Shown here in pieces: positions 25,253 through 32,218 of a stretch of DNA of 32,218 nt. Position 1 is the stretch's first letter; each line of letters begins with the position of its first letter. The notes beneath the pieces were generated by a model that was not told the DNA's origin, did not search any database, and saw only the letters and a program-made list of their open reading frames with translations. This DNA is from Alphaproteobacteria bacterium (GTDB lineage Bacteria > Pseudomonadota > Alphaproteobacteria > Bin95): NCBI GenBank assembly GCA_022821735.1, contig JAJECZ010000129.1, forward strand, positions 1-32,218. The letters are read 5' to 3'. The translations under genes were made by a program, and so were the position numbers.

Positions 25253-25272
25253 CCGGTTCGGAAGCCGGTTCG
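25253..25272. repeat. Tandem direct repeat CCGGTTCG x2
   Basis: CCGGTTCG occurs at 25253-25260 and 25265-25272, separated by GAAG (12-bp period), shortly after the CoA-transferase stop. The period is close to one helical turn, which suits tandem protein sites, but no regulator is known. Confidence 0.35.
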
Positions 25273-25327
25273 CGGCAAGGCTGCCCGCCAGCAACCAGTC
25301 CTCGATTTCCTGGTGCTGACGGCGGGC

Positions 25328-26557
25328 TTAGTCGGCGGCAGCTTGCGCTGCTGCGCGGGTTCGGCCCTTGCGTGCGCCGTCGATGATCGCGCCCGAGGAC
25401 GCCATGCCGTCGATGTCCCGGTCGCTGTAGCCAAATTCGCGGAGCACGGCGCGGCTGTGGGCTCCAAGGTCCGGCGCGGTCGCAAGGAAGCTTCCTTCCG
25501 GAGCCGTCTCGATGGCGGGCACGACATGCATCGGCACCCGCCCGACCGCATCGTGCTCCTGCCAGGCGACGGCCTCGTTATGGAGCACCTGCGGTTCCCG
25601 GAAATAGTCGCCGAAATCGTTGACTGGCCCGGCAATGATGTCCGCCTCGCCGAGGAGCCTGACCCACTCCGCCGTGGGCCGCTCCCTTACCAGCGGGCGC
25701 AGCAGCGCGAGCAAGGCAGCCTCGTGCTCGATCCGGGCTTCGTAGGTCGCAAAACGCGGGTCCCGTGCGAACTCCGGCCGGTCCACGAGGCTGCAAAGCG
25801 CCTCGAAATGCTTCTCGCGACGGGCATTGATATTCACGTAGCCGTCTGCGCTCTCGAATGTCCCGACAGGAACGCCGACCACCTGGGGCACAGGGCCTTC
25901 GAGATGGTATTCGATCATCTTCGCGGCCATGAAGGCGCCGGCGGACTGCTGAAGACTCATGTCTATGTAGCGGCCGGGTGCGCCCCGGACGGCGCGGGCA
26001 TACAGAGCCGTCGAGACCGCCTGGAAGGCATAGAGGCCGGTCATCACGTCGATGGCGATCATGCCGACCCGCTGCGGCAGCCCATCCTTGTCCCGGTTCA
26101 TTGACATCATGCCGGTCACCGCCTGGGCTATCGAGTCTGTCAGCGGCCGGTCGCTCCACGGTCCCGTCTGGCCGTAGCCCGTCACGGACAGGTAGATGAC
26201 ATCCGGATTGACGGCCCGTACGCTCTCATAGCCGAGGCCGAACCGCGCGGTAACGCCCGGCCGGAATGCCTCCAGAACCACATCCGCGGCTGCCGCAATC
26301 TTCGCTGCCGCGTCCCTCGCTTCCTGCTGTTTCAGGTCAAGGGCGAGCGAGCGCTTGCCTCGATTGACCTGAAGGAAAAAGGCGGAGTAGGGTCCGTGCC
26401 GCTTGCCGATACCCCGTCCCCAGTCGCCGCCGGGCGGTTCGATCTTGATGACATCGGCGCCGTGCTGAGCCAGAAGAAAGGCGCAATGAGGCCCTGCGAC
26501 GCCCTGCGTCAGGTCGCAAACGCGAAGGCCGGCAAAGGCGCGGTGGTCGGTCGTCAT
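25328..26557 (-). CDS. Family III (CaiB/BaiF-type) CoA-transferase, second copy
   Basis: This 409-residue class III CoA-transferase has the family N-terminus LRVCDLTQGVAGPHCAFLLAQ, the LEAFRPGVTARFGLGYESVR element near 95-114 and the catalytic aspartate D170 in GMIAIDVMTG. It differs clearly in sequence from the other CoA-transferase of the window, so the two are paralogues with probably different acyl groups, not a recent duplication. The ATG at 26555-26557 overlaps the aldo/keto reductase stop (ATGA). The open frame reaching up to 27304 lies inside that gene and is a shadow. The C-terminus ends in an alanine-rich tail. The substrate is unknown; the coupled aldo/keto reductase hints at a carbonyl compound in the same pathway. 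Confidence 0.88.
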   Translation of the reverse strand: MTTDHRAFAGLRVCDLTQGVAGPHCAFLLAQHGADVIKIEPPGGDWGRGIGKRHGPYSAFFLQVNRGKRSLALDLKQQEARDAAAKIAAAADVVLEAFRPGVTARFGLGYESVRAVNPDVIYLSVTGYGQTGPWSDRPLTDSIAQAVTGMMSMNRDKDGLPQRVGMIAIDVMTGLYAFQAVSTALYARAVRGAPGRYIDMSLQQSAGAFMAAKMIEYHLEGPVPQVVGVPVGTFESADGYVNINARREKHFEALCSLVDRPEFARDPRFATYEARIEHEAALLALLRPLVRERPTAEWVRLLGEADIIAGPVNDFGDYFREPQVLHNEAVAWQEHDAVGRVPMHVVPAIETAPEGSFLATAPDLGAHSRAVLREFGYSDRDIDGMASSGAIIDGARKGRTRAAAQAAAD

Positions 26558-27603
26558 TGATGAGCCTCTTGTTCTAGCGCGGCCGTCCACACCGGCCGGC
26601 CCTCGACGGGATATTGCGGATCGTTGTAGCCGGGCGTGGAAGGATGGCCGGGCGCCACAAGGCCGTCTATCAGCGCTTCGTCTTCGGCGGTGAAAGCGCG
26701 GTCCATCGCGCCCAGATAGTCGCGCCACTGCGCCGGCGTCCGGGGACCGCCGATGACCGAGGTGACGAAACGGTTGTTGAGTACCCAGAGAGTTGCAAAC
26801 TGGGAGGCCGTCATGCCGCGCTGCTTTGCGTGGGCAGCAACCTTCGCGGCAATCTCCAGCGATTCGTCCCGGATTTCCGTCTCCCGGATGCGCCGGTCGC
26901 CGCGCGCCGCCCGGCTGCCGGTCTCGGGCTCGGCGCCGGGTCGGTACTTCCCGGTTAGCACGCCGCGCGCGACGGGGCTGTAGGGCACGACGCCGAGGCC
27001 GAACCAGTTGCAGGCCGGCAGGTGCTCGGTCTCCGGCATCCGATTGACCGCATTGTAATAGGGCTGGCTGGCGACCGGGCGCGGCGCTCCGAGGGCGTCC
27101 GCGATCCGGCAGATTTCGGCGACCCTCCAGGACCTGTAGTTCGACACGCCGTAATAGAGCACCTTGCCGGCCCGGATCAGGTCGTCCATCGCCCGCACGG
27201 TCTCCTCGAGCGGCGTGTCGGGGTCTTCCTTGTGCAGGTAGTAGAGGTCGATCCGGTCGGTGCCGAGGCGTTTCAGACTGGCCTCGCAGGCGCGGACCAT
27301 CCACTTCCGCGAGAGGCCGCCCCCATTGGGTCCTTCGCCCATCGGGTTGAAGAGCTTGGTTGCGACGACCCAGCCGTCGCGGTCGCGCGCCACGGCCCGG
27401 CCGACGACTTCCTCCGAGCGTCCCCGGTTATAGCCGTCCGCCGTGTCGACAAAGTTGACGCCGGCGGTCCGGGCGTCCTCGACCATGGCTTCGGCGTCCT
27501 CGGGCGCCGTCGGCCCGCCGAACATCATCGCGCCCAGGCACAGCTTAGAGACCTTGAGGCCGCTCCGCCCGAGATTCCGGTATTCCACTGGGTTTTCCCC
27601 CAT
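26554..27603 (-). CDS. Aldo/keto reductase
   Basis: This NADPH-dependent TIM-barrel oxidoreductase has the catalytic tetrad visible as D53 and Y58 (FVDTADGYNRG), K83 (VATKLFNP) and H124 (YYLHKEDPDTP), counted from the ATG at 27603. The length of 349 is normal for the YghZ/AKR13-like group. The start is uncertain: GTG at 27586-27588 would give MEYRNLGRSGLKVS, the commonest N-terminus in this family, with GGGGGAA 6-7 bp upstream, whereas the ATG at 27603 has only a weak GAGG. Its stop overlaps the CoA-transferase start. It is divergent from the flavin reductase across 177 bp. The substrate is unknown. Confidence 0.9.
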   Translation of the reverse strand: MGENPVEYRNLGRSGLKVSKLCLGAMMFGGPTAPEDAEAMVEDARTAGVNFVDTADGYNRGRSEEVVGRAVARDRDGWVVATKLFNPMGEGPNGGGLSRKWMVRACEASLKRLGTDRIDLYYLHKEDPDTPLEETVRAMDDLIRAGKVLYYGVSNYRSWRVAEICRIADALGAPRPVASQPYYNAVNRMPETEHLPACNWFGLGVVPYSPVARGVLTGKYRPGAEPETGSRAARGDRRIRETEIRDESLEIAAKVAAHAKQRGMTASQFATLWVLNNRFVTSVIGGPRTPAQWRDYLGAMDRAFTAEDEALIDGLVAPGHPSTPGYNDPQYPVEGRPVWTAALEQEAHQ

Positions 27604-28244
27604 GCTTGCGCGCCTCTATATGGCCGAACCGCTACCGGCGCGGCAAGTATCGGCTGTCGTCGGCGCCGTGCCCGGTTTGCGCGTCGGCACGGTGGCCAAT
27701 AGGATGACCGGCATAACGCTCCGGCTACCGGTTCGGGTGCAAGGGGCGGGCCTCGTGCCGGAGTGGGAGGGGAACCGGGGATGACCGTCGAGCCGCGCGC
27801 CTTCCGGGACACACTAGGGCGGATGCCGACCGGAGTGACCGTGATTACGACCACGGCGCATAACGGGGAAATGCACGGTGTGACGATCGGGTCGTTCAGT
27901 TCCCTGTCGCTTCAGCCGCCACTGGTGCTTTTTTGTCTGGACAAGGATGCCAACTGCCGCCAGGCGTTTCTCGACAGCACTCATTTCGCGGTCAATGTGC
28001 TGGCCGAGAACCAGTCGGGAATTTCCTCGATTTTCGCCACCAAGAATGCGCCTCGTCCGTGGCACGAACTCGACTGGTCCATCGGCGAGGCAAGCGGCGC
28101 GCCGCTGATGGCGGGCGCCGTCGCCCAGATCGAATGCACCACCGAGGCGATCCATGACGGCGGGGACCACGACATCCTGATCGGGCGGGCAAGAACCCTG
28201 GCTACTGACGACGAGGGCCGTCCGTTGATCTTCTTTGCCGGCGG

Positions 28245-29410
<1,166 letters not shown>

Positions 29411-29411
<1 letters not shown>

Positions 29412-29914
29412 CAGAATGGCGGGTTCTGCGCCGCCAGCATGCCGTAAAGCATCGGGATCGACAGCATGGTGTTGGTGCGCGAGAACAGCAGCGCCCGACG
29501 CGCGGCCGGAGGCTTCTGGTCGTCCGGCGCATCCACGATGCCGAGCGCGATCTTCTGGCTGGGCCAGATCACGAACCAGACATTGAAGGCCATGATGAGG
29601 CCGAGCCACATGCCGATGCCGATGAAGGCGCTGACGCTGCTGCCGTCGGCCAGGCCGATGGCAAGCCAGTCGCCGAACGTGCCCTGCATCAGGGCAAGCA
29701 ACAGGCCCCAGAGCACAGTCGAGGCCGCCGACCACCTGAACCAGAACAGTACGGCCGGAGCGATGTGCTTGCCGATGGCGGGTTTCATCTCATCGGGGAT
29801 TTTCGGCATGGTCGGGACCTGCACGAAGTTCAAGTACCAAAGCAGGCCGATCCACATGACGCCGCTCAGCACATGGAACCATCGAACGAGATGGAGAAGG
29901 AATTCATTTTCCAT
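29411..29914 (-). CDS. Short PuuD-like (urate oxidase N-terminal domain) membrane protein
   Basis: This 167-residue integral membrane protein has about four helices (5-31, 52-77, 93-117, 145-162). HLVRWFHVLSGVMWIGLLWY carries the paired histidines H8 and H14 typical of the membrane domain of PuuD-type urate hydroxylases, which suggests haem binding. True PuuD enzymes are longer and end in a cytochrome c domain, absent here, so urate oxidation by this protein alone is doubtful; many Alphaproteobacteria have this short form. It lies between a 31-residue membrane protein and queG in one - operon. GGGAGGG is 10 bp upstream of the ATG at 29912-29914. Confidence 0.8.
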
Positions 29915-29939
29915 GACGTATCGCCCTCCCTTTCCGCGC

Positions 29940-30035
29940 CTAGCTGCCGATTGCTTGGGCGACGATTATCAGGACGACGGTCAACACGACCCCCAGTCCG
30001 ACCGTCATGTGGAGCGATTCCAAGGGGTTCTTCAT
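29940..30035 (-). CDS. 31-residue single-helix membrane protein
   Basis: A small open frame starts at the ATG 30033-30035, preceded 7 bp upstream by a strong GGGGAGGAG ribosome site, and ends with TAG at 29940-29942. The product begins MKNPLESLHM and continues with an almost unbroken hydrophobic stretch (residues 11-28, rich in V, L, I), ending QAIGS. This is a typical small inner-membrane protein with one helix and a short polar N-terminus. It lies 25 bp before the PuuD-like gene on the same strand, and a TATAAT hexamer is placed correctly for it to be the first gene of the operon. It may be a subunit or assembly partner of the PuuD-like protein (inference from position). I do not recognise a named family. 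Confidence 0.72.
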   Translation of the reverse strand: MKNPLESLHMTVGLGVVLTVVLIIVAQAIGS

Positions 30036-30066
30036 CGACGTCTCCTCCCCGCCGGGTTTTCGCGCG

Positions 30067-30096
30067 ATTATAGCAGCGAGCCGGCGTGCGAAAGCA
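30067..30096 (-). promoter_or_regulatory. Promoter of the small membrane protein / PuuD-like / queG operon
   Basis: On the minus strand TATAAT (30072-30067) is a perfect -10 box. A weak -35 candidate lies further upstream (CTTTCG with 17-bp spacing, or TTGCTT with 19-bp). The predicted start near 30060 leaves about 25 nt of leader including the GGGGAGGAG site. This is the only consensus -10 in the gap to the divergent phytoene-synthase-like gene. Confidence 0.45.
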
Positions 30097-30121
30097 AGCA
30101 GCGTTTACAGCGGAATTCCGG

Positions 30122-30829
30122 ATGGCCGATTCGAATGACGACGCCTATTGCAGGGACCGGGTGGCCCGCTTCGACCCGGACCGCGCCGCCGTCATCGCGT
30201 TCCAGCCGGCGGAAAGCAGGCCCGGCCTCTATGCGCTGCACGCCTTCAACCTCGAAATATCGCATCTCAGGGAGACGGCGGGCGAGCCGGCGCTCGGCGT
30301 CATGCGGCTCCAGTGGTGGCGCGACGCGCTCGACGAGGCCGCTTCGGGTCGGGAACGCCGCCACGCCGTGCTGCAGCCGCTGGCGGCCGCCATACGCAGG
30401 CATGACCTGCCCGCGGCCTATTTCCGGCGCCTTCTGGATGCGCGCGAGGCGGACCTGGACGCATCGCCGCCCGCCGACCTGGCTGCTTATGCGCGCGAGA
30501 CGGGCGGAACCCTGGCGGCGCTTGCGGGACAGGTCGTGAGCGGGCGGCCGGGGAACGAAGACATCGGCGCCGCCTGGGCGCTTGTCGGCTGGCTGCGCGC
30601 GGCCGCCTTCTTTCGCTGGCCATTGCCGGAGGGGGCCGAGCCGCGCGCCATCGTGCGGGAGGCCGCAGCACTGCTGCCGCCCGCTGCCGACCCGTACGGA
30701 CGCGCGCTTGCAGCACTGACGCGCGCTTATATCCGAAAACTCGACCGACTGGACTACGATCTCTCCGATTCGCGCGCGGCCGAACCGTTGCGGCTCAGGG
30801 GCTGGCGCATCGCGTTTGGGAGGGGTTGA
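30122..30829 (+). CDS. Squalene/phytoene synthase-like family protein
   Basis: This 235-residue protein belongs to the squalene/phytoene synthase fold family. The fold is recognised from LYALHAFNLEISHLRETAGEPALG and MRLQWWRDALDE (residues about 35-72), typical of a short alphaproteobacterial branch related to the complex I assembly factor NDUFAF6. The two DxxxD prenyl-diphosphate-binding motifs of real synthases are missing: the helix expected to carry the second one reads GAAWALVGWLRAAAFFRWPL. An assembly or non-catalytic lipid role is therefore more likely than carotenoid synthesis. The ATG at 30122 gives the common MADSNDDAYCRDRVARFDPDR start; a GTG at 30086 is also open. It precedes the alcohol dehydrogenase by 3 bp. 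Confidence 0.8.
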   Translation: MADSNDDAYCRDRVARFDPDRAAVIAFQPAESRPGLYALHAFNLEISHLRETAGEPALGVMRLQWWRDALDEAASGRERRHAVLQPLAAAIRRHDLPAAYFRRLLDAREADLDASPPADLAAYARETGGTLAALAGQVVSGRPGNEDIGAAWALVGWLRAAAFFRWPLPEGAEPRAIVREAAALLPPAADPYGRALAALTRAYIRKLDRLDYDLSDSRAAEPLRLRGWRIAFGRG

Positions 30830-30832
30830 AGC

Positions 30833-32011
30833 ATGGCGAAGGCAGGCCAGGTCGTATTCTCGCGGATGCAGAGGGTCGTGTGGGGACGGCCCGCTGCGGA
30901 AGTCGTGGCCGAAGAGGCGGGCCGGCTCGGGGCGGAGCGCGTCTTTCTCATCGTGAGCCGGACCCTGAACCGCGAGAGCGATGTCGTCTCGGAGATCGGC
31001 AGGGGGCTCGGGAACCGCGTCGCGGGGTTGTTCGAAGGCATCCCGGCGCATGTCCACCGCGAAACGGTGATCGCGGCGACTCGCGAGGCTTGCGCGGCGA
31101 AGGCGGACCTGATCGTCACCGTCGGCGGCAGTTCCGCGTCCGGCGTCGGCAAGATGGCTCGGCTGGCGCTGGCGCACGGGCTCGAAACCGTGGACGACAT
31201 GGAGCCGTTCCGCACGGTCACAGCACCCGACGGCACAAGAACGAAGCCGGAATTCCGGGGGCCCGACATCGGCCAGGTCGCCGTGCCGACAACGCTTTCG
31301 GGCGGCGAGTACTACCACTACCAGGGGAGCACCGACACGCGCATTCCGGAGAAGCAGGGCTATGAGCACCCGGACATGATCCCGACCTCGGTAGTGCTGG
31401 ACCCCTGGGCCGCGCTGCATACGCCTGAGTGGTTGTGGTTCTCAACCGGCATCCGGGCGGTGGACCATGCGGTCGAAGGGCTCTGCGCGCCCGGCGCCAA
31501 TGCCTATACCGACGGCATGAACCTCCAGGCGCTCAGGCTTCTGGCCCGCTCGCTCGCGGCGTCGAAGGCTGCGCCCGGCGATGTGGATGCGCGGCTGGAA
31601 AGCCAGCTCGGCGCCTGGATGTCGATGGCCGGTGTCACGGCGGGCGTGCGGGTGGGGGCCAGCCACGGAATCGGGCATGTCCTCGGCGGCGCCTGCGACG
31701 TGCCGCACGGCTACACCTCCTGCGTGATGCTGGCTCCGGTGCTGCGCTGGAACCGGCAGGCCGAGGGGGGCGCAGAGCGCCAGCGGGTCGTGTCCGGGGC
31801 GATGGGGCAGCCGGACCGCCCGGCGGCCGACCTCGTGGCCGAGCTGGTCGCTGGCCTGGGTCTGCCGACGCGGCTCGGCGATGTCGGCGTCGGACCGGAC
31901 CGTTTCCCGGAAATCGCCGAGCAGGCGATGCGCGAACCCTTTGTCCATGCCAATCCGCGCCCGGTGCGCAGCGTCGGCGATGTCCTGGAAATTCTGCGCA
32001 GCGCTCTGTAG
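30833..32011 (+). CDS. Iron-containing alcohol dehydrogenase family protein
   Basis: This 392-residue group III (iron-type) alcohol dehydrogenase or maleylacetate-reductase-like enzyme has the NAD-binding GGSSASG at 98-104 and PTTLSGGEYYHY at 152-163. Three of four metal ligands of E. coli FucO align: H212 (RAVDHAVEG), H278 (GASHGIGH) and H292 (DVPHGYTSC). The fourth, an aspartate four residues before the first histidine, is R208 (TGIRAVDH). Maleylacetate reductases also lack this aspartate, and D211 might substitute. The protein may thus have an altered or absent metal. GGGAGGGG at 30817-30824 supports the ATG at 30833. It is coupled to the preceding gene, whose stop is 3 bp upstream. The substrate is unknown; maleylacetate or a related keto acid is one option given pcaGH elsewhere. 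Confidence 0.86.
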   Translation: MAKAGQVVFSRMQRVVWGRPAAEVVAEEAGRLGAERVFLIVSRTLNRESDVVSEIGRGLGNRVAGLFEGIPAHVHRETVIAATREACAAKADLIVTVGGSSASGVGKMARLALAHGLETVDDMEPFRTVTAPDGTRTKPEFRGPDIGQVAVPTTLSGGEYYHYQGSTDTRIPEKQGYEHPDMIPTSVVLDPWAALHTPEWLWFSTGIRAVDHAVEGLCAPGANAYTDGMNLQALRLLARSLAASKAAPGDVDARLESQLGAWMSMAGVTAGVRVGASHGIGHVLGGACDVPHGYTSCVMLAPVLRWNRQAEGGAERQRVVSGAMGQPDRPAADLVAELVAGLGLPTRLGDVGVGPDRFPEIAEQAMREPFVHANPRPVRSVGDVLEILRSAL

Positions 32012-32018
32012 CCGGCGC

Positions 32019-32047
32019 TTGACATTCTTCCCATATATTCTATATAT
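32019..32047 (+). promoter_or_regulatory. Strong sigma-70 type promoter
   Basis: TTGACA (32019-32024) is a perfect -35 box. After a 16-bp spacer comes TATATA (32041-32046), or ATATAT with 17 bp. The spacer is unusually AT-rich for this genome. A dyad CATATA-N5-TATATG (32032-32048) covers the -10 region. Expected transcription start is near 32053. Confidence 0.7.
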
Positions 32048-32050
32048 GTT

Positions 32051-32068
32051 CTGTCAAATCCCTGACAG
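32051..32068. promoter_or_regulatory. Palindrome CTGTCA-N6-TGACAG at the predicted start site
   Basis: CTGTCA (32051-32056) and TGACAG (32063-32068) are perfect 6-bp inverted arms with a 6-bp spacer, placed at +1 of the promoter at 32019-32047. This is the classic position for a repressor operator; in RNA it would also form a 5'-terminal hairpin. No regulator gene is visible. Confidence 0.55.
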
Positions 32069-32218
32069 GGCGAAAGGGCCATGACCTGGAGCTGACGGGC
32101 CGGCGCAGCCGCGCAAGCCGCCTTTTCCGGACCTCTGCCGCGAACCCGCCGCCCCGCGGCGACGAGGGGAGAGGCCGGCCCGGCGGCCGGCTGTCGCGGT
32201 CTGCCTGGGCGGCCGGAG

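Larger units (their letters stand above)
24863..25327. other. 465-bp non-coding gap with several repeat motifs
   Basis: This stretch between the CoA-transferase stop and the methyltransferase start must hold the methyltransferase promoter and 5' leader. It contains a 12-bp LacI-type palindrome (25027-25038), a long-armed stem-loop (25144-25198) and an 8-bp tandem direct repeat (25253-25272). I checked by eye for SAM, SAH and glycine riboswitch cores and recognised none. A TTG-initiated frame at 25001-25294 (-) is open but has no homology I recognise. Confidence 0.5.
32012..32218. other. Non-coding right end: promoter plus GC-rich leader or RNA, gene beyond window
   Basis: After the alcohol dehydrogenase stop comes an AT-rich promoter (32019-32047), then about 150 nt of very GC-rich sequence with local hairpins (for example CCGCG/CGCGG around 32140-32160). 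No frame has a convincing start; the ATG at 32081 stops after four codons. The stretch is either a long 5' leader or the beginning of a structured RNA. I could not recognise a tmRNA, SRP, 6S or RNase P core in what is visible. Confidence 0.4.

Noticed and set aside
25001-25294. 97-codon TTG-started minus frame in the methyltransferase leader gap
   Set aside because: A GAGG lies nearby, but the product has no recognisable motif and the frame runs through the stem-loop and palindrome; it is the in-frame continuation after the CoA-transferase stop.
24863-25327. SAM, SAH or glycine riboswitch ahead of the betaine methyltransferase
   Set aside because: Expected from metabolism, but none of the conserved cores could be found by eye; needs a covariance search to exclude fully.
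32081-32218. RNase P RNA (rnpB) or another housekeeping RNA at the right end
   Set aside because: The GC-rich structure and strong promoter fit, but the conserved GAGGAAAGTCC core is not inside the window.

Overview
The window is gene-dense, very GC-rich bacterial chromosome that looks alphaproteobacterial, probably a Rhodospirillales-type or similar environmental lineage. The best evidence is the block SUV3-like helicase / Hsp15-type S4 protein / 7Fe ferredoxin FdxA / CarD / RpoH-type sigma factor, an arrangement I associate with Alphaproteobacteria. The wealth of type III CoA-transferases, crotonases, GMC and luciferase-like oxidoreductases and amino-acid catabolic enzymes fits a heterotroph that uses many small organic compounds. 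No phage, transposase, integrase or CRISPR signal was found. The assignment comes from gene content only.

Layout. 1-840 (-) is the N-terminal part of creatinase, cut by the window edge. A pair of inverted dispersed repeats (906-1016) separates it from a + operon: diaminopropionate ammonia-lyase, aconitase X large and small subunits (likely cis-3-hydroxyproline dehydratase type) and an acyl-CoA synthetase (1084-5670). A class C serine hydrolase (-), tRNA-Lys(CTT) (-) and a family III CoA-transferase (-) follow. Divergent from the CoA-transferase is a + run: a crotonase lacking both catalytic glutamates, a glyoxalase, a MaoC hydratase and a GT39-type membrane glycosyltransferase. Meeting it tail to tail is the - operon UDP-glucuronate decarboxylase / polyprenol-phosphate glycosyltransferase / GtrA. 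Together these four look like a complete 'charge lipid, flip, transfer' surface glycosylation module.

13951-18827 (-) is the conserved housekeeping block rpoH, carD (with a clear terminator), fdxA, S4 protein and SUV3-like helicase. DUF167 and a luciferase-like oxidoreductase run on +. Then a long - stretch reads, in transcription order, aldo/keto reductase, CoA-transferase, a 465-bp non-coding leader, a fused glycine/sarcosine plus sarcosine/dimethylglycine methyltransferase (betaine synthesis from glycine), a GMC oxidoreductase, and protocatechuate 3,4-dioxygenase beta and alpha (pcaH, pcaG). A flavin reductase (+) converges on queG (-), which is preceded by a short PuuD-like membrane protein and a 31-residue single-helix membrane protein. 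The window closes with a phytoene-synthase-like protein and an iron-type alcohol dehydrogenase (+), then a strong AT-rich promoter with nested palindromes driving something beyond the edge.

How the genes fit together. Creatinase makes sarcosine, and sarcosine is also the middle intermediate of the fused methyltransferase, so both ends of the window touch sarcosine/betaine metabolism. Cofactor-poor catabolic cassettes (DAPAL, AcnX, CoA-transferases, PcaHG) alternate with core genes. Translational coupling by 1-17 bp overlaps is frequent, and two convergent pairs overlap by about 35 bp at their 3' ends.
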